DNA of 53,414 nucleotides from Coriobacteriia bacterium (GCA_013334745.1 JAAXWY010000013.1:1-53414), one strand, 5' to 3'; shown: positions 32,007 to 41,718, counted from the stretch's first letter. Notes: a model not told the origin generated them from the letters alone. Numbers and translations: made by a program.

Positions 32007-32027
32007 GCATGCGAGGCGGGCAATGCG
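32007..32027. repeat. 21-bp direct repeat, copy 2 (between hutG and acyltransferase)
   Basis: A second perfect copy of the tRNA-Ser -35 region, about 85 bp upstream of the acyltransferase start and 18 bp past the hutG stop. Read on the minus strand it still contains TTGCCC, but the position 17 bp downstream is AGGGTT, so no -10 element remains. It looks like an orphaned promoter half. Confidence 0.8.
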
Positions 32028-32045
32028 CCCCGCACTCCAGCCGCA

Positions 32046-32972
32046 TCAGCCCTTCTCGCGCACCGCGAATCCCGCAGCCGCTTCGAGCAGCAGCAGCGCT
32101 GCAAGCCGCACGGTGCGACCGTCTGCAGCATCGATGGTCGCATCAATCTCGGTGAGGTCGAAGCCGACCACGCGTGAGTCGCTCGCCAGGCAGCCGACGA
32201 GCACCCGCAACTCATCCGCCGAGATGCCGCCGGGCGCCGCCGACGGGCAGCCCGGCACCTCGGCCCGGTCGCACACGTCGACGTCGACGTCGACGAACAC
32301 CCGTCGCCCGCCTGCTCCCGCGACCGCGAGGGCCGCCTCGCACACGCCTACCAGATCCGCGCCGCGAAGTGCCGAGCGCGGCACGACCGTGATCCCTGTG
32401 TCGCTCGCGCGCTTCGCGTACGCTGCCGAGTTCGAGAAGTCGCCGATGCCGATCTGCACCACGTTACCTCCCGGCAGCCCCGCCTCGAGCAGCTGGCGCA
32501 CCGGCGAGCCGTTCGAGACGCCATCGCGCAGGTCGTGATGCGCATCGATGGTGATGAGCCCGACATCTGCCAGGCTTCCGCCCGCAGCGACACCCAGCAC
32601 TGCGCCCTGAGTGAGCGAGTTGTCGCCGCCCACCACCAAAAGCAGCCGCGAGCGCTTCACCGCCTCGCCGACCGCCTGCTGCACGCGGGTCTGCCCTACC
32701 GCCCCGTCCGGCTCGGCCACGTCACCGAAGTCGAGCGCGACCAGTTCGGCGACGTCCACGCCCCGGCTCGCCGAGTAGGTCGAGTAGAACCGCAACGCCT
32801 CGCGAACCGCGGCGGGCGTGGCATGAGCGCCCGTGGGCGTTATCGACGTGCGATACGCGGGTATTCCGAGAATGCCGATGTCGGCGACGCTCGTGTCACC
32901 CGGCTCGGCAGGTACGAGCCAGCTTGCGGCACGTGGCCACAGCGGGTCGGTGTGGAGGGGCGTCTCGGCCAT
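32046..32972 (-). CDS. hutG: Formimidoylglutamase (arginase/ureohydrolase family)
   Basis: 308 residues. Metal-binding motifs of the ureohydrolase fold are in order: G-G-D-N-S (family G-G-D-H-S, here with Asn), D-A-H-H-D with the following S-N-G-S-P, and the D-V-D-V-D-V-C-D loop that precedes P-G-G. Ureohydrolases use a dimanganese site. Agmatinase or arginase would be possible by sequence alone, but the position divergent from hutHUI points to hydrolysis of N-formimidoyl-L-glutamate to glutamate and formamide. The 169-bp divergent gap to hutH should hold the promoters; I see no clear operator. Confidence 0.85.
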   Translation of the reverse strand: MAETPLHTDPLWPRAASWLVPAEPGDTSVADIGILGIPAYRTSITPTGAHATPAAVREALRFYSTYSASRGVDVAELVALDFGDVAEPDGAVGQTRVQQAVGEAVKRSRLLLVVGGDNSLTQGAVLGVAAGGSLADVGLITIDAHHDLRDGVSNGSPVRQLLEAGLPGGNVVQIGIGDFSNSAAYAKRASDTGITVVPRSALRGADLVGVCEAALAVAGAGGRRVFVDVDVDVCDRAEVPGCPSAAPGGISADELRVLVGCLASDSRVVGFDLTEIDATIDAADGRTVRLAALLLLEAAAGFAVREKG

Positions 32973-33141
32973 CTGATCCTCACTGGCTCATCGGTGGCGT
33001 GCGCTAGCACGCTGGAGTGGTGTAGTCCCACCGCACACAACTAGACTCACAAAGCCATCCACCAAGGGCGGACAACCCCAAGAGTATTCTTGATTCCCGA
33101 GCGGCGCCAACGGGCGCCAACGTCAACCGGAGGAAGCACCG

Positions 33142-34680
33142 ATGCCCGCACCCGTCACGGTCTCGACCGGACCGCTCTCCATCGCCGACGTCGTCGCGGT
33201 CGCACGCGAAGGTGCGAGCGTCGCGATTCCGCCGGAGTCGCTCGCCGCGATCGAGGCTGCACGCGCTCATATCGAGCAGCTCGCGTGCTCGGGGCGCGCG
33301 GTCTACGGCGTCTCGACCGGGTTCGGCGCGCTCGCGACCAAGTACATCGAGCCGGAGCTGCGCGCGCAGTTGCAGCGCTCGCTCGTGCGCTCGCATGCCG
33401 CGGGCGCGGGTCCGTGCGTCGAGACCGAAGTCGTCCGAGCGCTCATGCTGCTGCGCCTCTCCACGCTCGCAACCGGCCACACGGGCGTTCGTTCCTCTAC
33501 CGCTGCGGCTTATGCAGACTGCCTCAACGCCGGCGTCACGCCGTGCGTGCCTGAGTACGGGTCGCTCGGCTGCTCGGGCGATCTGGCTCCCCTCGCGCAC
33601 TGCGCGCTCGCGCTCATGGGCGAAGGCGACGTCTTCGACGCAAGCGGCGCGGTCGTCTCCGCCGCCGACGCGCTCGCCTCCGCCGGCCTGACCCCGTTCG
33701 AGCTCGCGGAGAAAGAGGGGCTCGCGCTCATCAACGGAACCGACGGCATGCTCGGCATGCTGTGCATGGCCATCACCGACCTGCGCATGCTTGCCAAGGT
33801 CGCCGACATCACCGCCTCGATGAGCATCGAAGGCCTCATGGGCACCGACGCGGTCATGGCGCCGGAGCTGCAGGCGCTTCGGCCGCATCCGGGTCAGGGA
33901 GCAAGCGCGCGCAACATCCGCCGCCTGCTTGTCGGCTCCCCCATCGCCCACTCGCACCGCGAAGACGACGCGAAGGTGCAGGACGCGTACTCGCTGCGCT
34001 GTGCGCCGCAGGTAGCGGGGGCCGTGCGCGACACCGTCGAGTACGCCGCCAACGTCGCCGAGCGCGAGCTCGCAAGCGCGATCGACAACCCGGTCGTGCT
34101 CGACGACGGCCGCGTCGAATCCAACGGCAACTTCCACGGGGCGCCCGTCGCCTACGTCCTCGACTTCCTCGCGATCGTGACCGCGGACCTCGCGTCGATC
34201 TCCGAGCGCCGCACCGACCGGATGCTCGACACCGCGCGCAGCCACGGCCTGCCGCCGTTCCTCGCCGAGAACCCCGGCGTCGACTCGGGCCACATGATCG
34301 CGCAGTACACGCAGGCCGGCATCGTGAGCGAACTCAAACGCCTGGCCGCGCCGGCGAGCGTGGACTCCATCCCTTCCTCGGCGATGCAGGAAGACCACGT
34401 CTCGATGGGATGGAGTGCGGCGCGCAAGTTGCGCAAGAGCGTCGACGGCCTCGCGCACGTGCTCTCCATCGAGCTGCTCACGGCTGCGCGTGCGCTCGAC
34501 CTGCGTGCGCCGCTCACGCCAGCCGCCGGTACCGAAGCTGTCCGCGCGATGCTGCGCGAACACGTTGCAGGAGTCGGCCCCGACCGCTTCCTCGCACCCG
34601 AGATGGAACTCGCCTACCGCCTCGTCGTCGACGGCAGTGTGCTCGCCGCCGCCGAGTCGGTTCTCGGCGAACTCGAATAG
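33142..34680 (+). CDS. hutH: Histidine ammonia-lyase (histidase)
   Basis: 512 residues, the usual length. Deaminates L-histidine to urocanate, the first step of histidine degradation. Family landmarks: Y-G-V-S-T-G-F-G near residue 55; [14 protein letters not shown] around 136-149, which holds the residues that form the MIO electrophile; N-G-T; Y-S-x-R-C-x-P-Q; S-N-G-N-F-H-G and Q-E-D-H-V-S-M-G. The MIO triad reads Cys-Ser-Gly instead of the usual Ala-Ser-Gly. AGGAAG precedes the ATG. It leads the hutHUI operon, 22 bp before hutU. Confidence 0.95.
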   Translation: MPAPVTVSTGPLSIADVVAVAREGASVAIPPESLAAIEAARAHIEQLACSGRAVYGVSTGFGALATKYIEPELRAQLQRSLVRSHAAGAGPCVETEVVRALMLLRLSTLATGHTGVRSSTAAAYADCLNAGVTPCVPEYGSLGCSGDLAPLAHCALALMGEGDVFDASGAVVSAADALASAGLTPFELAEKEGLALINGTDGMLGMLCMAITDLRMLAKVADITASMSIEGLMGTDAVMAPELQALRPHPGQGASARNIRRLLVGSPIAHSHREDDAKVQDAYSLRCAPQVAGAVRDTVEYAANVAERELASAIDNPVVLDDGRVESNGNFHGAPVAYVLDFLAIVTADLASISERRTDRMLDTARSHGLPPFLAENPGVDSGHMIAQYTQAGIVSELKRLAAPASVDSIPSSAMQEDHVSMGWSAARKLRKSVDGLAHVLSIELLTAARALDLRAPLTPAAGTEAVRAMLREHVAGVGPDRFLAPEMELAYRLVVDGSVLAAAESVLGELE

Positions 34681-34702
34681 CCCCGATCATCAGGAGATCG
34701 AC

Positions 34703-36370
34703 ATGACCGCTGGAGCCCGCCCCGTCAGATCACCCCGCGGCACCGAGCTATCGGCACTCAGCTGGCAGACCGAAGCGCCCATGCGGATGCTCATGAACAA
34801 CCTCGACCCGGAGGTCGCCGAGCGACCCGACGACCTCGTCGTCTACGGCGGCACCGGCCGAGCGGCCCGCAACTGGGCGTCCTACGACGCGCTCATCCGC
34901 ACCCTCAAGACGCTCAAAGCCGACGAAACGATGCTCGTGCAAAGCGGCACGCCCGTGGGCGTCATGCGCACCCACGAGTGGGCGCCGCGCGTGCTCATCG
35001 CGAACAGCAACCTCGTCGGCGACTGGGCGACGTGGCCGGAGTTTCGCCGGCTCGAGCATCTCGGGCTGACGATGTACGGGCAGATGACCGCCGGTAGCTG
35101 GATCTACATCGGCACGCAGGGCATCGTCCAGGGCACCTATGAGACGTTCGCAGCCATCGCCGAGAAGCGCTTCGGCGGCACGCTTGCCGGCACGCTGACG
35201 GTCACCGGTGGGTGCGGCGGCATGGGCGGCGCGCAGCCGCTCGCGGTCACCATGAACGGCGGCGCGGCGCTCATCGTCGACGTCGATCCCGCGCGCCTCG
35301 AGCGCCGCGTCCAGGAGCGCTACCTCGACGAGTGGACCGACAACATCGACGACGCCATCAAGCGCGTGCTGGCGGCCAAGGCCGAGCGACGTCCCCTGTC
35401 GGTGGGCCTGCGCAACAACTGCGCGTACGTGCTACCCGAGCTGCTGCGCCGCGGCATTGAGGTCGACATCGTCACCGACCAGACCTCGGCACACGACCCG
35501 CTCGCCTACCTGCCGCTGGGCATCGCACTCAACGAGTGGCAGGACTACGCGGACCGCGACCCGGATGGCTTCACCGACCGCGCCCGCGAGTCGATGGCGC
35601 GCCACGTCGAGGCGATGGTCGGCTTCATGGACGCCGGTGCCGAGGTCTTCGACTACGGCAACTCGATCCGCGCCGAGGCCGAGCTCGGCGGCTTCAAGCG
35701 CGCGTGGGAGTTCCCCGGCTTCGTGCCCGCCTACATCCGGCCGCTGTTCTGCGAGGGCAAGGGCCCGTTCCGCTGGGCCGCGCTCTCGGGCGACCCGGCC
35801 GACATCGCCGCGACCGACAAGGCGGTCCTCGAGCTCTTCCCCGACAACGATCCGCTCCACCGCTGGATCCGTCAGGCCTCCGAGAAGATCGCGTTCCAGG
35901 GACTCCCGGCGCGGATCTGCTGGCTCGGCTACGGCGAGCGCGACAAGGCCGGCGTGCGCTTCAACGAGCTGGTCGCCGACGGCACCATCTCGGCGCCGAT
36001 CGTCATCGGCCGCGACCACCTCGACTGCGGCAGCGTCGCCAGCCCCTACCGCGAGACCGAGGCGATGCTCGACGGCTCCGACGCAATCGCCGACTGGCCG
36101 CTGCTCAACGCGCTCGTCAACACCGCATCCGGCGCGACGTGGGTCAGCATCCACCACGGTGGCGGCGTGGGGATCGGCCGCTCGATCCATGCCGGTCAGG
36201 TCACCGTCGCCGATGGCACCGAACTCGCCGCCGAGAAGATCTCGCGCGTGCTCACCAACGATCCGGGCATGGGCGTGATCCGCCACGTCGACGCCGGCTA
36301 CGACCGCGCAACAGAGGTCGCCGACGAACGCGGCGTCCGCATCCCGATGCGCGAGGGAGACTCCGCGTGA
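34703..36370 (+). CDS. hutU: Urocanate hydratase (urocanase)
   Basis: 555 residues; ATG 34703 after CAGGAG, since the upstream extension overlaps hutH out of frame. Converts urocanate to 4-imidazolone-5-propionate with tightly bound NAD. Landmarks: [11 protein letters not shown] near the N-terminus; [21 protein letters not shown]; the [11 protein letters not shown] nucleotide loop; I-C-W-L-G-Y-G-E-R with the active-site Cys near 406; and [11 protein letters not shown]. Its stop overlaps the hutI start (GTGA). Confidence 0.95.
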   Translation: MTAGARPVRSPRGTELSALSWQTEAPMRMLMNNLDPEVAERPDDLVVYGGTGRAARNWASYDALIRTLKTLKADETMLVQSGTPVGVMRTHEWAPRVLIANSNLVGDWATWPEFRRLEHLGLTMYGQMTAGSWIYIGTQGIVQGTYETFAAIAEKRFGGTLAGTLTVTGGCGGMGGAQPLAVTMNGGAALIVDVDPARLERRVQERYLDEWTDNIDDAIKRVLAAKAERRPLSVGLRNNCAYVLPELLRRGIEVDIVTDQTSAHDPLAYLPLGIALNEWQDYADRDPDGFTDRARESMARHVEAMVGFMDAGAEVFDYGNSIRAEAELGGFKRAWEFPGFVPAYIRPLFCEGKGPFRWAALSGDPADIAATDKAVLELFPDNDPLHRWIRQASEKIAFQGLPARICWLGYGERDKAGVRFNELVADGTISAPIVIGRDHLDCGSVASPYRETEAMLDGSDAIADWPLLNALVNTASGATWVSIHHGGGVGIGRSIHAGQVTVADGTELAAEKISRVLTNDPGMGVIRHVDAGYDRATEVADERGVRIPMREGDSA

Positions 36371-37545
36371 GGCAGGCGACGCTCTTCGACCACATCGGCG
36401 AACTCGTCACGTGCGACGCGCGCGAGGGCGACGGCTCGGCGCTCGGCGTGCTGCGGGACGCGGCGCTCGTCGTTGAGGGCGATCGCATCGCTTGGATCGG
36501 TCCGTCCGAGCAGGCACCCGACGCCGATGTGCGCGTCGACGTGGGTGGCCGCGCCGTCGTGCCCGGCTTCGTCGACTCGCACACGCATCTCGTCTTCGCG
36601 GGCGAGCGCTCGGCCGAGTTCGCCGCCCGCATGGCCGGCGAGCGCTACACGGGCGGCGGCATCGCGACGACCGTCGCAGCAACGCGCGCCGCAAGCGACG
36701 ACGAGCTGCGTGCGACAGCATCAGCGCGCCTCGTGCAGATGCACGCGAGCGGCACGACCACGGTCGAAGCCAAGAGCGGCTACGGCCTCGACGTCGCCAC
36801 CGAGGCGCGGCTGCTGCGCATCAGCCGAGAGTTCACCGACGAGACAACCTTCCTCGGCGCGCACGTCGTGCCACCCGAGTTCGCCGATGACCGCGCGGGC
36901 TACGTCTCGCTCGTCTGCGGCGAGATGCTCGCTGCGTGCGCGCCACTCGCGCGCTGGATCGACGTCTTCTGCGACGAGGGCGCTTTTGGCGCCGAGGAGA
37001 CCCGCGGGGTCGTGCGTGCAGGAGTCGCGGCCGGCCTGCTCCCACGACTACACGGCAACCAGCTCGTGCACGGTCCCGGCGCACAGATCGCTGCGGAGTT
37101 CTCGGCGGCCAGCGTGGATCACTGCACCTACCTCACCGACGATGACGTGATCGCGATGCGCGATGCAGGCGTGGTCGCGACGCTGCTCCCCGGTGCCGAG
37201 TTCAGCACGCGTTCCCCCTACCCGGATGCTCGGCGCCTACTCGATGCGGGCGTCACCGTGGCGCTTGCGACCGACTGCAACCCGGGTAGCAGCTACGTGA
37301 CGTCGATGCCGTTCGTGATCGCGCTCGCCGTGCGTGAGATGCACATGACGCCGGACGAAGCGCTGCTCGCCGCAACCTCTGGAGGTGCGGCGGCGCTTCG
37401 CCGAGACGACATCGGTCGGCTCGCTCCCGGCAGCCGCGCCGACTTCGCGATTCTCGACGCTCCCAGCCACCTGCACCTCGCCTACCGCCCCGGCGCTTCG
37501 ATCGTGGCGCAGACCTGGATCGGCGGGCACAAGGTCGCCGGCTAG
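36367..37545 (+). CDS. hutI: Imidazolonepropionase
   Basis: 392 residues. The GTG start at 36367 overlaps the hutU stop by three bases, so translation is probably coupled. Hydrolyses 4-imidazolone-5-propionate to N-formimidoylglutamate, the substrate of the divergent hutG product. Amidohydrolase landmarks: D-S-H-T-H metal motif, [26 protein letters not shown], and the L-A-T-D-C-N-P-G-S metal-binding Asp motif near the C-terminus. Completes the four-enzyme route to glutamate and formamide. Confidence 0.95.
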   Translation: MRQATLFDHIGELVTCDAREGDGSALGVLRDAALVVEGDRIAWIGPSEQAPDADVRVDVGGRAVVPGFVDSHTHLVFAGERSAEFAARMAGERYTGGGIATTVAATRAASDDELRATASARLVQMHASGTTTVEAKSGYGLDVATEARLLRISREFTDETTFLGAHVVPPEFADDRAGYVSLVCGEMLAACAPLARWIDVFCDEGAFGAEETRGVVRAGVAAGLLPRLHGNQLVHGPGAQIAAEFSAASVDHCTYLTDDDVIAMRDAGVVATLLPGAEFSTRSPYPDARRLLDAGVTVALATDCNPGSSYVTSMPFVIALAVREMHMTPDEALLAATSGGAAALRRDDIGRLAPGSRADFAILDAPSHLHLAYRPGASIVAQTWIGGHKVAG

Positions 37546-37573
37546 TACATGCGGCCCGCGCCGCGAGGGAGCG

Positions 37574-38041
37574 CTACGGCGCCTCTGTGAGGCGAAGCTG
37601 CTTTCCGTTCTTCGCATCGATGGCAATGGTGACGGCGTAGGCTTCGCTCGGCTCGTTGTTCACGGTCATGCGCGAGTAGGTGAGTAGCCACTCGCCCTGG
37701 AAGGCGACCTGATTGACCAGCGAATACTCCTCGCTCGACGTGCCGTACGCATCGCCCATCGTCTTCTTGCGGTGGGCGACGAGCATCTCGCCGCCGAGCG
37801 CCTGCGCTTCGACCTTACTGATGCCACCTTCGGCAACCGACGGGGGGACGGGCTTGGGCTTCGGCGTGATGGTGATCGGATCGGCGATCTTCTCGGCGAC
37901 CGGTGAATCGACCTGCGCCTGCTCGCTGGGTTGCGTCTGCGTCGAGTCTTGCGACTGGCTCGGCATGGTCGAAGCGCCTGACCCACATCCCGCCACCACG
38001 GCGACGCTCGCGGCCAGCAGTACTACGAGAACGACCCTCAT
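37574..38041 (-). CDS. Small lipoprotein of unknown function
   Basis: 155 residues. Signal with lipobox V-V-A-G-C (lipidated Cys near residue 19), then a Ser/Gln/Thr-rich linker and a Pro-rich stretch. A C-terminal domain of about 80 residues ends in Y-A-V-T-I-A-I-D-A-K-N-G-K-Q-L-R-L, somewhat like a PepSY-type strand. It probably sits on the outer face of the membrane. Convergent with hutI (28 bp apart). No family firmly recognised. Confidence 0.75.
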   Translation of the reverse strand: MRVVLVVLLAASVAVVAGCGSGASTMPSQSQDSTQTQPSEQAQVDSPVAEKIADPITITPKPKPVPPSVAEGGISKVEAQALGGEMLVAHRKKTMGDAYGTSSEEYSLVNQVAFQGEWLLTYSRMTVNNEPSEAYAVTIAIDAKNGKQLRLTEAP

Positions 38042-38112
38042 GCAGCTCCCCGCCCTCTCATGTACTCACCATGCATGCACGGCATCACGCTGGTCCCAAT
38101 CCCCCCACCGTG

Positions 38113-38256
38113 CTAGCGCATCCAGAACCACCAGACGGATACGCTGAGCAACAGGAACAAAGCGAACAGCACCAGACAGCCGATACCGAAGATTCGGGCG
38201 CCATCGGCGTCCGGGTTCATCGGCCGGTCGGGCTGCCCCGGTTGACGCTTCGCCAT
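38113..38256 (-). CDS. Small single-pass membrane protein
   Basis: 47 residues. The start MAKRQPGQ has GGGAGGG six bases upstream, which favours it over a longer in-frame start. The N-terminal half is hydrophilic (Pro/Asp/Arg), followed by one transmembrane helix (IFGIGCLVLFALFLLLSVSVWWFW). Function unknown. It lies 71 bp upstream of the lipoprotein on the same strand and may be cotranscribed with it. Confidence 0.6.
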   Translation of the reverse strand: MAKRQPGQPDRPMNPDADGARIFGIGCLVLFALFLLLSVSVWWFWMR

Positions 38257-38439
38257 CTGGCCGCCCTCCCCGGACTCGCCACGCACGATGCCACTGAACA
38301 CGCATCGTAGCAGGCGATAAGGGGAACGACGCCGCGCGCGCGGGCAGGGAACGCGCCCGAGATGCCGAAAGGGACGGTGTACGCCGCACCGTGGCGCGGT
38401 GTGCCGCTGTCCTCACTGCCCAAGAGCCTGGAGCGCGCG

Positions 38440-40284
38440 ATGAGTACCGATCACTCGCCGATAGACCCGCACGACCTCGACGATGCGCTGTTCTGCTTCG
38501 CGAAGGAGGGGCTGCTCGCATTCGATCCCGACGGTCACATCGCACGAATCAACCCGGCGGCTTGCTCGATGCTCGACGTCGAAGAGAACAAGATCCTCGG
38601 GTCGGACAAGCCGCTTGCAGCGATGCTCGGCACGGAGGCCGCGGCCGAGCTCGAAAGCGCCGAGGGCCGTGCCGTCGAACTGCAGCTCGACGACCGTGCG
38701 ACGCCGCTGGTCGTCACCGCCCGGCTCGACTCGGTGTTCGACGGCGACGGTGCGCTTGTGGGTCGAACCCTTGCGCTGCACGACATCACCCACGAGCGCG
38801 AGATCGCGGACATGAAGAACGAGTTCGTCTCGACCGTGAGCCACGAGCTGCGCACGCCTCTCACCTCCATCAAAGGCTACGTCGACCTCATCCTCGATGG
38901 CGATGCCGGCGAGATCAACGAGATCCAGCGCGACTTCCTCGGGATCGTAAAGGAGAACTCCGACCGTCTCGTCGAGCTCATCAACGAGATGCTCGACATC
39001 TCGCGCATCGAATCGGGCCGTGTACATCTGCGAATCGAGCCGATGAGCGCCTCCGACGCCGTCGAGGGTGCCGTGGACACGTTCCGCGGCGTCTTGACGC
39101 AGACCGGGCGCACGGTCAACACCAACATCGAGCAGGGCCTGCCGGCCGTCGCAGCCGACCGTGACCGGATCGGGCAGGTGCTCATCAACCTGATCAGCAA
39201 CGCGCTCAAGTACTCGCCTGCGGGCGGTGACGTCAACGTGGGAGTGCGCAAGAAGGGCGAGTTCGTGTGGATCGGCGTGTCCGATCGCGGACTGGGCATC
39301 AGCGAGGAAGACCTCCCGCGCATGTTCACGAAGTTCTTCCGCGTCGACTCGGCGATGACGCGCGAGATCGGCGGCACCGGCCTGGGGTTGTCGATCTGCA
39401 AGACGATCATCGAGCTGCTCGGCGGGGAGATCGGCGTCGAGAGCGAGCTGGGTATGGGCTCGACGTTCTGGTTCACCTTGCCGGTGGCCCCGGTCGAGAT
39501 GGTGCGCATCCCGCTGCTTGAGGCCCCCGACGGCCCGGTCACCGGCACGATCCTCGTGGTGGATCGGGACGCCGAAGTCGCGGACCTCATCGGCACGTAT
39601 CTGGAGCGGCGCGGCTACGACGTCATCAAGGCGCACACCGCCGATGAGGCACTCGTGGCGGCGCTGCGCTACAAGCCCAAGGCGATCACGCTCGACGTGA
39701 TCTTGGACGAGGGTGACGGGTTCGACCTGCTGCACCGCCTCAAGGAAGCCCCCGAGACCGCGAACATCCCGGTCGTGGTGTTGTCCATCGTGTGTGACGA
39801 GGGCAAGAGCTGCCGTATGGGCGCCGCGAACTACCTCGAGAAGCCGATTGACAAGAGCAGGCTGCTGTCGATGATCGACGAGATAGTGGGCGCCGTGGAC
39901 TCCCCTGTGGCACTCGTCGTCGACGACGATCACTCGATCGTGCAGTTGCTCTCCGAGACGCTGCGGCGCAAGGGTTTCGCGGTCGCCGCAGCCTACGACG
40001 GCACCGAGGCGATCGCGTCGCTGGAGCAGCGGATACCCGACATCATCGTCACGGACCTCAAGATGCCCAAGATGGACGGCTACGACCTCATCCAGCGCGT
40101 GAAGACGACGCCTGAATGGGCCCACGTACCCGTGGTGGTCATGACGGCGCATCGCATCGATCCGGAGCGCGTTCGTCTGCTCGATCTGGCGACCCACCTG
40201 CTCAACAAGCCGATCACCCTCGATGGGCTCGCCCGCGAGGTCGAAGCCGTGCTCGTGGGCCGCAACGCGGAGGTGCACCAGTGA
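38440..40284 (+). CDS. Hybrid sensor histidine kinase: PAS-HisKA-HATPase-REC-REC
   Basis: 614 residues, cytoplasmic (no membrane segment). PAS at about 10-120. HisKA with V-S-H-E-L-R-T-P-L and phospho-accepting His135. HATPase with N-A-L-K-Y-S (N box), D-R-G-L-G-I (G1) and G-G-T-G-L-G-L (G2). Two receiver domains follow, REC1 about 367-480 (Asp419) and REC2 about 488-605 (Asp539). REC1 has V-D-R-D where receivers usually have consecutive acidic residues, so its metal site may be altered; REC2 has V-D-D-D. The start was chosen at MSTDHS, preceded by GGAG. It overlaps the next gene (GTGA) and forms a three-gene phosphorelay unit. Confidence 0.9.
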   Translation: MSTDHSPIDPHDLDDALFCFAKEGLLAFDPDGHIARINPAACSMLDVEENKILGSDKPLAAMLGTEAAAELESAEGRAVELQLDDRATPLVVTARLDSVFDGDGALVGRTLALHDITHEREIADMKNEFVSTVSHELRTPLTSIKGYVDLILDGDAGEINEIQRDFLGIVKENSDRLVELINEMLDISRIESGRVHLRIEPMSASDAVEGAVDTFRGVLTQTGRTVNTNIEQGLPAVAADRDRIGQVLINLISNALKYSPAGGDVNVGVRKKGEFVWIGVSDRGLGISEEDLPRMFTKFFRVDSAMTREIGGTGLGLSICKTIIELLGGEIGVESELGMGSTFWFTLPVAPVEMVRIPLLEAPDGPVTGTILVVDRDAEVADLIGTYLERRGYDVIKAHTADEALVAALRYKPKAITLDVILDEGDGFDLLHRLKEAPETANIPVVVLSIVCDEGKSCRMGAANYLEKPIDKSRLLSMIDEIVGAVDSPVALVVDDDHSIVQLLSETLRRKGFAVAAAYDGTEAIASLEQRIPDIIVTDLKMPKMDGYDLIQRVKTTPEWAHVPVVVMTAHRIDPERVRLLDLATHLLNKPITLDGLAREVEAVLVGRNAEVHQ

Positions 40285-40658
40285 AACGCATCCTCGCCGT
40301 CGATGACGAGCCGCACATCTTGAAGCTCATCGCGTTCTCGCTGCGGTCGCACGGGTTCGAGGTGCTTGAGGCCTCCGACGGACTCTCCGCCGTCAGCGTG
40401 GCCGCAGCCGAGCTGCCGGACCTCATCCTCCTCGACGTGATGATGCCGGCGCTCGATGGCTATGAAGCATGCCGGCGCATCAAGGCCGACCCGGCGACCG
40501 CCAACATCCCGATCTTCATGCTGACGGCCAAGGCGCAAGCCAGTGAGCAGCAGACCGGCCTCGATGCCGGAGCCGTCGACTACATCTGCAAGCCGTTCAC
40601 CCCGAAAGACCTCGTCGCGACAGTCGAGGAGTTCTTCACCACGCAGTCCGAGTCTTAA
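40281..40658 (+). CDS. Single-domain response regulator
   Basis: 125 residues, a receiver domain only (CheY/Spo0F type). Acidic pair in A-V-D-D-E-P, phospho-accepting Asp52 in L-L-D-V-M-M-P, Thr in M-L-T-A-K-A and Lys in C-K-P-F. The GTG start overlaps the kinase stop, so translation is probably coupled. With no output domain it likely shuttles phosphate or binds a partner protein. Confidence 0.9.
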   Translation: MKRILAVDDEPHILKLIAFSLRSHGFEVLEASDGLSAVSVAAAELPDLILLDVMMPALDGYEACRRIKADPATANIPIFMLTAKAQASEQQTGLDAGAVDYICKPFTPKDLVATVEEFFTTQSES

Positions 40659-40674
40659 GGAAGGGGCACCGAAC

Positions 40675-41133
40675 ATGTCTGCCAAGATCCTGGTCGTCGA
40701 CGACGAACCCTCGATCGTGAAGCTGGTCACCACGACGCTTGAAGCGCGTGGCTACACCGTCTTCCCCGCCTACGATGGGCGCGAATGCCTGACCGAGGCC
40801 AAGATCCACAAGCCCGATCTCATCCTGCTCGACATCATGATGCCGCACATGGACGGGCGCGAGGCGCGCAAGCAACTGCTCGAGAACCCCGAGACCGCCG
40901 ACATCCCGGTCATCCACCTCTCGGCCGTCGGCGACTTCGAGCAGCAGCTCAAGGCGACATCAGCGGGGATCACCGATTACATGACCAAGCCGTTCACGCC
41001 CAAGGACCTCGCGGCCCGCGTGGCCGACATGCTCGACCCCAAGAAGCGCGAGCAGCTTGCCGCCGAGCGCAAGGGCAAAGACAGCAAGCTGCGCGCGATC
41101 GTCGACATCATGCACCGCCCACCCAAGGACTAG
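40675..41133 (+). CDS. Second receiver-domain response regulator with a basic tail
   Basis: 152 residues; ATG after AAGGAAGGGG. Receiver with V-V-D-D-E-P, Asp in L-L-D-I-M-M-P, H-L-S-A and T-K-P-F. A C-terminal tail of about 30 charged residues (KKREQLAAERKGKDSKLRA) is mostly helical and not a recognised DNA-binding domain. It lies 16 bp downstream of the first regulator. The pair probably competes for, or relays, phosphate from the hybrid kinase. Confidence 0.88.
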   Translation: MSAKILVVDDEPSIVKLVTTTLEARGYTVFPAYDGRECLTEAKIHKPDLILLDIMMPHMDGREARKQLLENPETADIPVIHLSAVGDFEQQLKATSAGITDYMTKPFTPKDLAARVADMLDPKKREQLAAERKGKDSKLRAIVDIMHRPPKD

Positions 41134-41151
41134 CCGGGCTCGGATCCTCCG

Positions 41152-41718
41152 CTATTTGGGCGCGCTTTCGGCCCACAGACCCCGACGCGCCTCGCGGGCC
41201 TCGGCGGCGTACGTGCGGAATCGGTCTGCGTACTTCACATTGGGCGAGATCGTCATCTGTTGCGCATAGCCGTCGAGCGCGAGTTTGGCGTTGAGCATCT
41301 TCGCTCGCGTCTCCGCATCCGACGTGGCCGCCGGTGCCTCCAGCCAGACGTAGGCGAGCAGGCGCCCGTAGCGGTCGCGCTGGCCCTGGTCGAACTCGAG
41401 ATAGACCTCGCGTCCCTCCGACAAGACGCCACGCGTATACGCCGCCGCCTCCTCGCCGAAAGGCTCGTGCTGCGTCGTACTCTCCGGCGTATCGACGCCG
41501 ATGAAGCGCACCTTCTCGAGACCCACGTTCTTGACCTCGAACACCGCGGTGTCACCGTCGACCACTCGGTCAACCGTAGCTGATACGAAGCCCGTAGGCG
41601 CAGCGGCCCGCGGGCGGAACAACTGCTCGGAACATCCACTGCCAAGTAGCGCGAGCGCGAGCAGCGCCCCAAGAACCGCGATGCGAAGCGAACGCGTGGT
41701 CGATGGACCCCTGAACAC
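41152..41718 (-). CDS. Thermonuclease (SNase)-like lipoprotein
   Basis: 188 residues. The GTG start at 41718 has GGAGG six bases upstream; GTG 41748 is an alternative. Signal with lipobox L-G-S-G-C. The SNase catalytic set is present: V-D-G-D-T, R in V-R-F-I-G-V-D-T-P-E, E in P-F-G-E-E-A, and R in R-D-R-Y-G-R-L-L-A-Y-V. Predicted calcium-dependent nuclease held outside the membrane, for DNA scavenging or degradation. Convergent with the second response regulator and just downstream of the L,D-transpeptidase gene. Confidence 0.88.
   Translation of the reverse strand: MFRGPSTTRSLRIAVLGALLALALLGSGCSEQLFRPRAAAPTGFVSATVDRVVDGDTAVFEVKNVGLEKVRFIGVDTPESTTQHEPFGEEAAAYTRGVLSEGREVYLEFDQGQRDRYGRLLAYVWLEAPAATSDAETRAKMLNAKLALDGYAQQMTISPNVKYADRFRTYAAEAREARRGLWAESAPK

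Noticed and set aside
33004-34563. 519-codon minus-strand frame opposite hutH
   Set aside because: Antisense shadow; hutH motifs are complete on the plus strand.
38413-40278. 621-codon minus-strand frame opposite the histidine kinase
   Set aside because: Antisense shadow; every kinase and receiver motif is on the plus strand.
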